Positions 16,572 to 25,210 of a stretch of 64,000 nucleotides of DNA are shown here, one piece after another; the stretch's first letter is position 1; each line of letters begins with the position of its first letter. Under the pieces are notes generated by a model that saw only the letters and a program-made list of their open reading frames with translations, made no database searches and was not told the DNA's origin. The stretch is from Hymenobacter oligotrophus. Lineage in GTDB: Bacteria; Bacteroidota; Bacteroidia; Cytophagales; Hymenobacteraceae. Made by a program: the position numbers and the translations under genes. The stretch spans positions 2,728,001-2,792,000 of the forward strand of contig NZ_CP032317.1 in the NCBI RefSeq assembly GCF_003574965.1, read 5' to 3'.

Positions 16572-16625
16572 GGGCGGGGTGCCGGCAAGTGTTTCCAGCA
16601 CGTGTTGCGAGGGGCACCCCGCCCG
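16572..16625 (-). other. Intra-operon hairpin between ccoNO and ccoQ
   Basis: GGGCGGGGTGCC pairs with GGCACCCCGCCC across a 30-base loop. It is placed between the ccoNO stop and the ccoQ start without a clear T-tract, so it more likely stabilises or tunes the mRNA than terminates it. Confidence 0.5.
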
Positions 16626-16637
16626 GGGCCAGTTGAG

Positions 16638-18839
16638 TTATTCAGCGGCGGCTACAGCCGAGGCAGCAGCCTGGTCTTCTTTTACTTTGATGTCGGTACC
16701 GAGGCGTTGCAGGTAGGCAATCAGCGCCACGATTTCCTTGTCCGATTTCACCTTGATGTCCTCCTTGGCCAACTCGGCCACAATGCCGGCCGCTTGCTTT
16801 TCGGCGTCCTGCACGGCCACTTGCTCGTAGCCGGCGGGGTAAGGCGTGCCGAGCTTACGCAGGGCGGCAATCTTGTCGGCGGTTTGCGTGTAGTCGGTTT
16901 GGTTTTCGAACAACCAGGGGTAAGGCGGCATAATCGAGCCCGGCGACATGCTGGTGGGGTCCATCATGTGGTTGTAGTGCCACGAGTGCGGGTACTTGCC
17001 TCCGAGGCGGTGCAAATCGGGGCCGGTGCGCTTCGAGCCCCACAGGAAGGGCCGGTCGTACACGAACTCGCCGGCTTTGGAGTACTCGCCGTAGCGCTCG
17101 GTTTCGGAGCGGAAGGGGCGCACCATCTGGGTGTGGCAGTTCACGCAGCCTTCTTTGATGTAGATGTCGCGGCCTTCGAGCTCGAGCGAGGTGTAGGGCT
17201 TGACGGAGGCAATGGTGGGCACATTTTTCTTGATGAGGAAGGTGGGCACCATTTCTACCGCACCGCCGATCAGGATGGCTACCGTAGCCCAGATGCTGAG
17301 CTGCACGGGGCGGCGCTCTATCCAGCGGTGCCAGTGGCCGCCTTCGTGGCTGTGTTCGTTGTCGATTACGGCCGGGGCGTGGAACTTCTCGTTGGCCAGC
17401 AGCGAGCCGGCTTTGGCGGTTTTGTAGAGGTTGTACACCATCAGGAACACGCCGCTCAGGTAGAGCACCCCGCCGATGCCGCGCAGGTAGTACATGGGTA
17501 CAATCTGCATCACGGTTTCGAGGAAGTTGGCGTACTGCAACATGCCCTCGTCGTTGAACTGCTTCCACATCAGGCCCTGCGTGAAGCCGGCCCAGTACAT
17601 CGGGATGGCGTAGAACAGGATACCCAGGGTGCCGAGCCAGAAGTGGGTGTTCACCAGCTTGCGCGAGTGCATCGGGGTTTGGTACAGGCGGGGCCACAAC
17701 CAGTAAAGCACGGCGAAGGTGAGGAAACCGTTCCAGCCCAGGGCGCCAACGTGTACGTGGGCTACAATCCAGTCGGTGAAGTGGGCAATGGCGTTTACGT
17801 TCTTCAGCGAGAGCATGGGCCCCTCGAAAGTGGCCATGCCGTAGGCGGTGATAGCCACCACCATAAACTTCAGGATGGGCTCTTCGCGCACTTTATCCCA
17901 GGCGCCGCGCAAGGTGAGCAGGCCGTTGATCATGCCGCCCCACGAGGGTGCAATCAGCATAACCGAGAACACCACACCTAGGGATTGGGCCCAGTCGGGC
18001 AGGGAGGTGTACAGCAAGTGGTGCGGACCGGCCCAGATGTAAATGAAGATCAGCGACCAGAAGTGGATAATCGAGAGGCGGTACGAGTACACCGGGCGGT
18101 CTGCCGCTTTCGGCAGGAAGTAGTACATCAGGCCCAGGTAAGGCGTGGTCAGGAAGAAGGCCACCGCGTTGTGGCCGTACCACCACTGCACCAGCGCATC
18201 CTGCACCCCGGCGTAGAGCGAGTAGCTCTTCATAAACGACACCGGAATGGCCAGCGAGTTGACGATGTGCAGCACGGCCACCGTCAGGAACGTGGCGATG
18301 TAAAACCAGATGCCGACGTACAGGTGTTTCTCTTTGCGGCGGGCAATGGTGCCGAACATGTTCCAGCCGAACACTACCCAGATCAGGGTAATGGCGATGT
18401 CGATGGGCCACTCCAGCTCGGCGTACTCCTTGGAGGAGGTATAGCCCAGCGGCAGCGTAGCCACGGCCGATACGATGATGAGCTGCCAACCCCAGAAGTG
18501 GATTTTGCTCAGCAGATCGGAGAACATGCGCGTTTTGCACAAACGCTGCAAGGAGTAATACACCCCCATGAAAATGCCGTTGCCCACGAAGGCGAAAATC
18601 ACGGCATTGGTGTGCAAGGGGCGGATACGGCCGAACGTGGTGTAGGGCGTACCCATGTTGAGCTCGGGGCGGGCCAGCTGGAAGGCGGCAATTACCCCGA
18701 TCAGCATGCCGGCAATGCCCCAGAAGACGGTAGCAATGCCGAAATTGCGGACGATTTTGTTGTCGTAAAACGATGCGAGAACGGCCTTCGATGCTTTTTG
18801 CAGCTCTTGGGGCGGTTTCGCTTGGACCAGCACAGCCAT
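16638..18839 (-). CDS. ccoNO: cbb3-type cytochrome c oxidase, fused subunits I/II (CcoNO)
   Basis: A 733-residue fusion of the heme-copper catalytic subunit CcoN and the cytochrome c subunit CcoO, which reduces O2 to water with high affinity. The N-terminal 480 residues hold the polytopic CcoN part, including RIRPLHTNAVIFAFVGNGIF and the copper-centre region WYGHNAVAFFLTTPYLGLMYYFLP. The CcoO part has one transmembrane segment near residue 505, heme c motif CVNCH near 565 and the late motif WHYNHMMDPTSMSPGSIMPP. The start at 18839 (MAVLVQAKPPQ) is chosen; extension to 19025 runs through the regulatory boxes and a terminator. First gene of the oxidase operon. Confidence 0.97.
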   Translation of the reverse strand: MAVLVQAKPPQELQKASKAVLASFYDNKIVRNFGIATVFWGIAGMLIGVIAAFQLARPELNMGTPYTTFGRIRPLHTNAVIFAFVGNGIFMGVYYSLQRLCKTRMFSDLLSKIHFWGWQLIIVSAVATLPLGYTSSKEYAELEWPIDIAITLIWVVFGWNMFGTIARRKEKHLYVGIWFYIATFLTVAVLHIVNSLAIPVSFMKSYSLYAGVQDALVQWWYGHNAVAFFLTTPYLGLMYYFLPKAADRPVYSYRLSIIHFWSLIFIYIWAGPHHLLYTSLPDWAQSLGVVFSVMLIAPSWGGMINGLLTLRGAWDKVREEPILKFMVVAITAYGMATFEGPMLSLKNVNAIAHFTDWIVAHVHVGALGWNGFLTFAVLYWLWPRLYQTPMHSRKLVNTHFWLGTLGILFYAIPMYWAGFTQGLMWKQFNDEGMLQYANFLETVMQIVPMYYLRGIGGVLYLSGVFLMVYNLYKTAKAGSLLANEKFHAPAVIDNEHSHEGGHWHRWIERRPVQLSIWATVAILIGGAVEMVPTFLIKKNVPTIASVKPYTSLELEGRDIYIKEGCVNCHTQMVRPFRSETERYGEYSKAGEFVYDRPFLWGSKRTGPDLHRLGGKYPHSWHYNHMMDPTSMSPGSIMPPYPWLFENQTDYTQTADKIAALRKLGTPYPAGYEQVAVQDAEKQAAGIVAELAKEDIKVKSDKEIVALIAYLQRLGTDIKVKEDQAAASAVAAAE

Positions 18840-18898
18840 AGCGCGAAACGGGTTGTTTTGAGTGTTACAAAGCTCCCCAAACCCCGACCGCGAAAAGA

Positions 18899-18933
18899 TG
18901 ACGAAAGTCAGACACCGTGCCTGATAGATGTCA
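18899..18933. promoter_or_regulatory. Twin FNR-like boxes upstream of ccoNO
   Basis: TGACGAAAGTCA (18899-18910) and TGATAGATGTCA (18922-18933) both fit TGA-N6-TCA, the core recognised by CRP/FNR-family regulators. Starts are 23 bp apart and the pair lies 60-94 bp upstream of the ccoNO start. A near copy with the same spacing precedes ccoI at 27695-27729. Confidence 0.65.
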
Positions 18934-18976
18934 GCCCCAGCTGCCAGCCAAACGCACTTGGCAGTGGTACTAAACG

Positions 18977-19013
18977 CAACGGCGCCGCCTGCAGGTAGCA
19001 GGCGGCGCCGTTG
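18977..19013 (-). terminator. Terminator of the DUF4126 gene
   Basis: CAACGGCGCCGCCTGC pairs with 18998-19013 over 16 bp, 42 bp past the DUF4126 stop and before the ccoNO regulatory region. Confidence 0.75.
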
Positions 19014-19055
19014 GCCATACAGCAAAATCCCTAGGTAGGTATGAGCCTTGGTTGG

Positions 19056-19553
19056 TTAGTGGCCGGGCGTGTGGCCCTTGAGCAGGGCCGTGCCGCTGGC
19101 TAGCGTTATGGCGTCTTCAACCACGCCCGTCCAGGGCTCTTTAACGGGGGTGTTGCGCGAGGCAGCTTTGCGCAAGTACAGCGCCCCGTAGCTGCTGGCT
19201 ACGGCCGCAGCCGCCCCCAACAGCGCGCCTTGCCACAAGCTGTTGCGGCCGAGCTTGAACATAACGCCGCCCACCAGCGCCCCCGACAAAATGCGGCCGC
19301 CCAAAATGGGTGCAATGGTGCGGTCGGGCATGTTGGGCAGCTTATCGCCCAGCATTTCTCCGCCGGCCATCACCTTCAGCAGGTTGGCCGCTTTACCCGA
19401 TTGAAACCAGCCGAGCGGCGAGGCAGCCAATCGGCCCGACGGATGCTTATGCAATACGTGGCTAAGCATGGCCGGCGCCGACATGCTGCGCAGCCCGGCC
19501 AAAGCACCTAGGCCCAGCGTTTGCCAGAATACAGTTGAACGGTTACCACTCAT
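19056..19553 (-). CDS. DUF4126 family membrane protein
   Basis: A 165-residue protein starting MSGNRSTVFWQTLGLGALAGLRSMSAPA; the glycine-rich GALAGLRSM helix and the later GALVGGVMF and AAVASSYGALYLRK segments fit DUF4126, a small-residue-rich membrane family of unknown role. The start at 19553 is preferred over 19601, whose 16 extra residues are basic and not family-like. It lies in the unrelated block that separates ccoS from ccoNO. Confidence 0.8.
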   Translation of the reverse strand: MSGNRSTVFWQTLGLGALAGLRSMSAPAMLSHVLHKHPSGRLAASPLGWFQSGKAANLLKVMAGGEMLGDKLPNMPDRTIAPILGGRILSGALVGGVMFKLGRNSLWQGALLGAAAAVASSYGALYLRKAASRNTPVKEPWTGVVEDAITLASGTALLKGHTPGH

Positions 19554-19642
19554 AATCAAGGCAGTTTGGATGAACTGCTTTAAACGCGGCCTTCCGGCCA
19601 AAGGATGGCGTGCGGCACCTGGGCGCTTGCCCTAGGTGCCGT

Positions 19643-21355
19643 TTACTTCCGGAGCAGAAAGGGCCCCAGCGCCAGCGCATCGAGCCCCGATTGCAGGTAG
19701 CAATCCAAGGCATCGGCCGGCGACTCGACCAGGGGCATGCCGTTGAGGTTGAAGGAGGTGTTGAGCAACACAGGCACTTCGCTCAACTGGCCGAACGTCA
19801 GCAACAACTCATGAAAGAGGGCATTGTCGGCGGCCAGCACGGTTTGCAGGCGGCCGGTGCCGTCGTCGTGGGTTACGGCGGGCAGGCAGCGCTGGGCGTC
19901 CGGCTTCAGCCGGAACACCTTTTCCATGAAATAAGCCGTTTCGCCGTCGGGTAGCTCGAAGTATGCGTGCTGGTGCTCGGCCGGTACGGCGGGCGCAAAC
20001 GGCCGGAAGGCTTCGCGGTACTTAATGCTGGCGTTTACCCGGGCTTTCATGTCGGGGCGGGTGGGGTCGGCCAAAATGCTCCGGTGACCTAGGGCCCGCT
20101 GCCCAAACTCCGCCGCGCCCTGGAACCAGCCCAGCACCTGCCCTTGGTGCAGCAGCTCGGCCGTGGCGCCGGTGATGCTGGCGGGCCGCTCGTAGCGCAG
20201 CTTGCGGCGCTGCAGCTCGGCCTCCAGTTCGGCCTCGGCGTACGCGCGCCCGAAAAAGTTGTGGCGAGCAGGCTCGGGGTGCGCAGCCCTGGGTTCGCAC
20301 AGCACAAAGTGCCGGCCGTAGAGGGCGCTGCCCACGCTGATGCCGGTATCGTCGGGCGAGCCGCCGATGTACACCTCGGCGTAGCGGGTATGCTGGCGCA
20401 ACTTGCCGTTCAGCACCGAGTTCATGAGCACGCCACCACCGAGCACCAGGCGGCGCCGACCGGTTTGGGCTTGCAGATTGTTCAGGAGTTCAAACACCAC
20501 CTCCTCGGTAATGCGCTGCACGGCGGCCACAATGTCGTACTCGCGCTGGGTGAGCTCGGCGCCGGGTGCCACGGCCGGGCCAAGCAACGCCTCGAGTTTA
20601 GGCGAGAAGTAGCGCGGCGTGAAAAACAGGAAGAACTCGAAGTAGCGCAGGTCGAGCTCGAAATGCAGCCCCGTTACCGTGATCAGCGGACGGAGCTGCT
20701 CGTAGTACGTATTGGGGTTGCCGCGGGCAGCCAGGGCCATAATCTTCCACTCGTCGCTGTTGGGCCGGAAGCCCAGGAAGTCGGTGAAAGCGGCGTAGAA
20801 CAAACCTAGGGAGTGCGGCGTGCGGTTGGCGGCCAGCTCGTGCAGGCCGTGCGCATCGGCGGTGCCAACCAGCCCGGTGGTGGTTTCGCCAAAGCCATCC
20901 GCAACGAAGAAGTCGGCTTCGGCAAAGCCCGAGGGAACCAAGGCGTTGGCCAAGTGCGCGTGGTGGTGATTAACGTAGTGAATGCGCGTTTGGTGGCCGC
21001 CCGCGCGCAGCAGCGTTTGCCCTAGGTGGTGCGCATCGCCTTGCATGGCGGCCAGCTCCTGCACGGTGAGCTGCGCCAGTTTGCCGCGGTTCTGGAAAGC
21101 ATCGGCCAGCGTTTGGCCCGATTGCCCTAGGAAGGCGGCTGGGTTCCAGCCCACAAACACATCGGTGACCTCCTGCACCCGCAGGCCCGCCGCCTCGCAG
21201 CAGTACTGAATGGCGCGCCTTGGGAAGGATTTATCCTGCTTTTGGCGCGAGAGCCGCTCCTCGGCAATGGCAAACTGCACCCGCCCTTGGGCATCGAGCA
21301 GGCAGGCCGAGGAGTGAAAACCACTGCAATTGATACCTAGGATGACGCGGTGCAT
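19643..21355 (-). CDS. NodU/CmcH-family carbamoyltransferase
   Basis: A 570-residue protein. The N-terminal YrdC/Kae1-like carbamoyltransferase domain begins RVILGINCSGFHSSACLL and shows NHHHAHLANA (the metal-binding HHxxH region, about residues 128-137) and VADGFGE. The C-terminal domain (380-570) carries GQVLGWFQGAAEFGQRALGHRSILADP and VPVLLNTSFNLNGMPLVESPADAL. Relatives carbamoylate O-antigen or antibiotic sugars using carbamoyl phosphate and ATP. No sugar-biosynthesis genes lie nearby, so the acceptor is unknown. It diverges from the glycosidase gene at 21516. Confidence 0.92.
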   Translation of the reverse strand: MHRVILGINCSGFHSSACLLDAQGRVQFAIAEERLSRQKQDKSFPRRAIQYCCEAAGLRVQEVTDVFVGWNPAAFLGQSGQTLADAFQNRGKLAQLTVQELAAMQGDAHHLGQTLLRAGGHQTRIHYVNHHHAHLANALVPSGFAEADFFVADGFGETTTGLVGTADAHGLHELAANRTPHSLGLFYAAFTDFLGFRPNSDEWKIMALAARGNPNTYYEQLRPLITVTGLHFELDLRYFEFFLFFTPRYFSPKLEALLGPAVAPGAELTQREYDIVAAVQRITEEVVFELLNNLQAQTGRRRLVLGGGVLMNSVLNGKLRQHTRYAEVYIGGSPDDTGISVGSALYGRHFVLCEPRAAHPEPARHNFFGRAYAEAELEAELQRRKLRYERPASITGATAELLHQGQVLGWFQGAAEFGQRALGHRSILADPTRPDMKARVNASIKYREAFRPFAPAVPAEHQHAYFELPDGETAYFMEKVFRLKPDAQRCLPAVTHDDGTGRLQTVLAADNALFHELLLTFGQLSEVPVLLNTSFNLNGMPLVESPADALDCYLQSGLDALALGPFLLRK

Positions 21356-21515
21356 ACGGGCGGGCTGAAGGGCGTAGGAGCAGCCAAAAATAGCGGTTGT
21401 GCAACGCTGCCGGCTTGGGTGGCCCGGCTACCTGCTCGCCGGGCTATGCTTGGCCCCGTTGGCCGGCCGCCGTATACCGCAGCTGCGCGCCTTAAAAGCA
21501 CGTTACTTTGCCTTT

Positions 21516-24263
21516 ATGCGCCACCGTTTCTGTTCTCCGCACTTTTTGCTGGCCCTAGGTCTGCTGGGTTCGTGCCACATGCCGAAAGCAACTACCTCTT
21601 CCTCTGCTTCCTCCAATGCGTTGGTGCCTGCGCCGGCGCGGCCCATTTGGCAATCGGAGGCGTACGCGCTTTACCCCGATTCGGTGGTGCAGGGCAAGCA
21701 CGTGGCGCGGGCGGTGTCGCGCACCGAGCTGGCATCGAACTACCGAAGCCCGGCCAACGAATTTCAGAGCCCGCAGGTCAGCTTCAAGTTCAGCCTCAAC
21801 GGCAAAGACAACGAGATGCAGCCTGGCCAGGACCACGTGTTGGTGGCCGTACCCAGGGCCGGCGGTGCCGCGCTCGAAACGCCGGTAATCGTGTTCGGGC
21901 AGCAGTACGTGGACAAAATGCCCGTGCCGGCCAACACCTATCTGGCTCCGAACACCCCGCTCAAGATTCGGCTGGACATGCGCCCCGTGCTTGCTTCGTT
22001 CCAGAAACAAGGCTATTACCAGCTTTACAACGGCCAGAAGCTTTACAAAGACGACTTAAAGCACGTGCACGTGGCCGGCAACACCACGCCCCTGAGCTGG
22101 GACTTCGACAACCTCATCAACAAGCCGCAACTGGAGCTGAAAGACCCCGACGGCGACGGCATTTACGAAACCACGGTGGTGCTGAACGCCCACTCCGACG
22201 CCAAAACCACCGCCAAGCAGTGGAAGCAGAGCCTCGACGTGTCGGGGTTTCCGCAGTACCAGTCGGACTACCCGCTCTTTGATGCCGTTTACAACCTGAG
22301 CATTGAAGAAGCTAAGCGCGCCGTGGAGCCCGACGGCACTTTCCGCACCGGCCAAGAGTGGGCCGGTGTCTGGACGCGCGACATCAGCTACAGCATCATT
22401 CTGTCGCAGGCTTTGCTGCAGCCTGAAGTGGCCAAAACCAGCCTCATGCGCAAGGTTACGCCCGATGGCCGCATCATTCAGGACACCGGTACGGGCGGCG
22501 CTTACCCCTGCTCCACCGACCGCATGATTTGGGCCGTGGCTGCCTGGGAAATTTACCTGACCACCGGCGACGAAGCCTGGCTGCGCAAGGTGTACCCCAT
22601 TATCAAAAAGTCCATCGAAGACGACGTGCCGAACGCCTACGACGCCCAAACCGGCTTGGTGCGCGGCGAGTCGTCGTTCCTGGATTGGCGCGAACAAACC
22701 TACCCCAAGTGGATGCAGCCCGCCGACATTTACGAGTCGGAGAACCTAGGCACCAATGCCGTGCACGCGCAAGCCAACACGGTGCTCTCGCACATGGCCC
22801 AGCTGCTTAAAGAAGATGGCGACGCTGTGCGCTTCAGCAAGTTGGCCGAGCGCATTCGCGGGGGCATAAACGAGCACCTGTGGCAGGCAGAAAAGGGCTA
22901 CTACGGCCAGTACCTGTACGGCCGCACCTACAAAACCCTTTCGCCGCGGGCCGAGGCCCTAGGTGCTGCCCTAAGCGTGTTGTTCGATGTGGCGCCGACC
23001 GAGCGCCAGGCTACTGCGGTGCAGCGTACTCCCGTAATGGCGTACGGCATTCCGTGCATATACCCACAAATTGCCGGCATTCCGCCGTACCACAACAACG
23101 CCGTGTGGCCGTTTGTGCAGAGCTACTGGGGCCTGGCCGCCGCCAAAGCAGGCAACGAAACCGCGTTCATGGAAAGCATAGCGGCCGTAACGCGCCCCGC
23201 GGCGCTGTTCGTTACCAACAAGGAGAACTTCGTGGCCTCGAACGGCGACTTTGCCGGCACGCAGGTAAACAGCAGCGTAATGCTCTGGAGCCTCTCGGGC
23301 AACCTAGGGTTGGTGTACAAAGGCCTGTTCGGCATGAACTTTCAGGCCGATAAACTGGTGTTCCGGCCATTTGTGCCGCAAGCGCTGCAAGGCACCCGCC
23401 GGCTTACCGACTTCAAGTACCGCCAAGCCGTGCTGAACGTGGAGATGACTGGCCATGGCCGCACCATCCGCAGCATTACCATGGATGGCCAGCCGCTGCC
23501 CGAAGCCACCGTGCCCGGTACGCTCACGGGTACGCACAACATCCGCATCGAGCTGAGCAACGAAGCCCCCGCTGCCACGGCCCAAAATAAAGTACCGCAC
23601 CACGTTTCGCCCATGACGCCCGCCGTGAGCTACCGCAACGGGCGCCTCAGCTGGCCAGCCGTGGAGGGTGCCAAGGCCTACCAAGTGCTGCGCAACGGGC
23701 AGTTTGCCGCCCGCACCACTGATACCGAGTTTGCCGTACCCGCTCCCACCGCGTACACCGAGTACCAGGTACTAGCCGTGGATGCGGCCGGTTACGAGAG
23801 CTTCGCCAGTGAGCCGCTGGTCGTTGAGGCTGACAAGTTTCGCCGTAGCTACGAGCTCGAGGCCTCAGCACCGGCTGCCAAGCTGCCCTACAAAGGCTTC
23901 GCAGGCAAAGGCTTTATCGAAATCAGCAAAACCCAGAACCGCCGCGTAACCGTGCGCGTGCAGGTACCTGCCGATGGCCTGTACGCTATCGATTTTCGCT
24001 ACGCCAACGGCAATGGGCCCATCAACACCAGCAACAAGTGCGCAATTCGCACGCTGCGCAACGGCGTGCGGCAGCTAGGTACCGTGGTGCTGCCGCAGCG
24101 CGGGGTTGATGAGTGGTCGGATTGGGGGTACTCTAATCCTGTGATGGCGCAGTTCAGCAAAGGCACGCATACGCTTACGCTCACCTTTGAGCCGGCCAAC
24201 GAGAACATGAACGGTGAGGTAAACCAAGCCATGCTCGACCAGCTGCGCCTGACGCGGTTATAA
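21516..24263 (+). CDS. Six-hairpin glycosidase-like lipoprotein with FN3-like and CBM-like domains
   Basis: A 915-residue surface or periplasmic glycosidase-type protein. MRHRFCSPHFLLALGLLGSC is a lipoprotein signal with lipobox LGSC. A beta-rich N-terminal domain (40-230) precedes an (alpha/alpha)6 catalytic domain (about 255-640) with EWAGVWTRDISY, GESSFLDWREQTYPKWMQP and WPFVQSYWGLAAAKAG, resembling MGH1/GH37/GH63-type and rhamnosidase-like enzymes. Next come an FN3-like stretch (700-775) and a CBM35/6-like C terminus. The exact GH family is uncertain. The start at 21516 follows TTACTTTGCC. The last 6 bp overlap the convergent RAYT gene. Confidence 0.85.
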   Translation: MRHRFCSPHFLLALGLLGSCHMPKATTSSSASSNALVPAPARPIWQSEAYALYPDSVVQGKHVARAVSRTELASNYRSPANEFQSPQVSFKFSLNGKDNEMQPGQDHVLVAVPRAGGAALETPVIVFGQQYVDKMPVPANTYLAPNTPLKIRLDMRPVLASFQKQGYYQLYNGQKLYKDDLKHVHVAGNTTPLSWDFDNLINKPQLELKDPDGDGIYETTVVLNAHSDAKTTAKQWKQSLDVSGFPQYQSDYPLFDAVYNLSIEEAKRAVEPDGTFRTGQEWAGVWTRDISYSIILSQALLQPEVAKTSLMRKVTPDGRIIQDTGTGGAYPCSTDRMIWAVAAWEIYLTTGDEAWLRKVYPIIKKSIEDDVPNAYDAQTGLVRGESSFLDWREQTYPKWMQPADIYESENLGTNAVHAQANTVLSHMAQLLKEDGDAVRFSKLAERIRGGINEHLWQAEKGYYGQYLYGRTYKTLSPRAEALGAALSVLFDVAPTERQATAVQRTPVMAYGIPCIYPQIAGIPPYHNNAVWPFVQSYWGLAAAKAGNETAFMESIAAVTRPAALFVTNKENFVASNGDFAGTQVNSSVMLWSLSGNLGLVYKGLFGMNFQADKLVFRPFVPQALQGTRRLTDFKYRQAVLNVEMTGHGRTIRSITMDGQPLPEATVPGTLTGTHNIRIELSNEAPAATAQNKVPHHVSPMTPAVSYRNGRLSWPAVEGAKAYQVLRNGQFAARTTDTEFAVPAPTAYTEYQVLAVDAAGYESFASEPLVVEADKFRRSYELEASAPAAKLPYKGFAGKGFIEISKTQNRRVTVRVQVPADGLYAIDFRYANGNGPINTSNKCAIRTLRNGVRQLGTVVLPQRGVDEWSDWGYSNPVMAQFSKGTHTLTLTFEPANENMNGEVNQAMLDQLRLTRL

Positions 24264-24902
24264 CGCGGTGCAGCGCCGCACCCGCGCTACGCCGTACTGG
24301 GTATCGCGCCAGTAGCTGTAAGGCCACTTTTGCCAATCGGCTACCAGTCCAGCTTTTACGGGATTTTCCAGTACGTACGCAATAACGCGCTGCATCTCGT
24401 CGCCATTGCGCACCACGTGGTCGTAGCTTTCGGGTTGCCAGAAGGCGCCTTCCCGGTTGAGCAGCAAATTGGCTTGTCGGCCGCTGTAGCCCTTCAGTCG
24501 CTGCAATGTTCGTGTCAGAGGAGGTGCATTTTCAGGCAGCCTTACGAGCATATGCACATGGTTTGGCATCAAGCAATAGCAAATCAGTTCGTATTCGTCG
24601 CCATCAAAGTGGTGCAAACTTGCTTTTACCACTTCCGCCACGTCGGGGCGCGACAACCACATGGGGCCGGTAGTTGCCTGGTCGAGCAACTGGTCAAAGT
24701 GCCGGAAATAACGCTTGCGCCGGTTGCTCATTTCATCGGCAGCTATTCGACTTTCGGCTTGCTGCACTTGGCGCAACTGAACGCGCAGCTGCTCTACCAC
24801 GGTGCGCGGCAACGAACTAGCCAAGCGGAAAGTGACGAATATAGATTCGCCTGCGGGCAGCCGGTGGGGCAGGTTGCGTTGGTAATAAGTCAGGTCGGTC
24901 AC
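24258..24902 (-). CDS. REP-associated tyrosine transposase (RAYT, Y1_Tnp/IS200-like)
   Basis: A 214-residue HUH single-strand nuclease. Visible are the HUH motif in LMPNHVHMLVRLPE and the region FWQPESYDHVVRN, with the likely catalytic Tyr in IAYVLENPVKAGLV. RAYTs are domesticated, usually single-copy transposases that act on REP palindromes headed by GTAG. Fittingly, an inverted pair of GTAGCG-headed palindromes lies just upstream at 24918-25018. The N-terminal half (LPHRLPAGESIFVTFRLASSLP) is typical of Bacteroidota RAYTs. It overlaps the glycosidase stop by 6 bp. Confidence 0.92.
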   Translation of the reverse strand: MTDLTYYQRNLPHRLPAGESIFVTFRLASSLPRTVVEQLRVQLRQVQQAESRIAADEMSNRRKRYFRHFDQLLDQATTGPMWLSRPDVAEVVKASLHHFDGDEYELICYCLMPNHVHMLVRLPENAPPLTRTLQRLKGYSGRQANLLLNREGAFWQPESYDHVVRNGDEMQRVIAYVLENPVKAGLVADWQKWPYSYWRDTQYGVARVRRCTAL

Positions 24903-24917
24903 GCAGCATTGAACGCA

Positions 24918-25018
24918 GTAGCGCGGACTTTGTAGTCCGCGTCCCCGGATAGTAACTTCTAATCGGCTGAACGATGGAGAATACTATCTGCGGACGCGGA
25001 CTACAGAGTCCGCGCTAC
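24918..25018. repeat. REP doublet flanking the RAYT gene (BIME-like)
   Basis: A left palindrome headed GTAGCGCGGACTTTGTAGTCC (24918-24944) and an inverted copy (24992-25018) differ at one position. Each folds GCGGACT/AGTCCGC behind a GTAGCG head, the expected substrate of the adjacent RAYT. The right end abuts the ccoS stop. Confidence 0.9.
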
Positions 25019-25024
25019 ACCGCG

Positions 25025-25195
25025 CTACTGCGGCTGCTCCGTTGGGGCTTGCGTTTCGTTGTCTTCAAACAGCATGCGCACGGCGGGCGTGTAGGTATCG
25101 TCGTACTGCTGGCTGCGCACGGCCCACACGAAGGCCAGCAAAAACAGCACGGCAACGGTGAGCGAAATGGTGATGAGGCCGAAGATGATTTCCAT
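25025..25195 (-). CDS. ccoS: CcoS, cbb3 oxidase maturation protein
   Basis: A 56-residue single-pass membrane protein: MEIIFGLITISLTVAVLFLL then AFVWAVRSQQYDDTYTPAV, the conserved CcoS signature (QYDDxxTPA), and an acidic tail. CcoS is needed for cofactor insertion into cbb3 oxidase. It begins 15 bp after the ccoI stop, so the two form an operon. It is too short for many gene callers and could be missed. Its stop is only 7 bp from the REP doublet. Confidence 0.92.
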   Translation of the reverse strand: MEIIFGLITISLTVAVLFLLAFVWAVRSQQYDDTYTPAVRMLFEDNETQAPTEQPQ

Positions 25196-25210
25196 GACTC
25201 AGGGGAAGAG

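Noticed and set aside
16602-17981. A 459-codon open frame on the plus strand
   Set aside because: It is the exact antisense of ccoNO; its His/Val/Gly-rich composition follows from the complement of a GC-rich gene and it has no domain.
18840-19025. Longer start for ccoNO at 19025
   Set aside because: It would run through the DUF4126 terminator and the twin regulatory boxes; MAVLVQ at 18839 fits the family N terminus.
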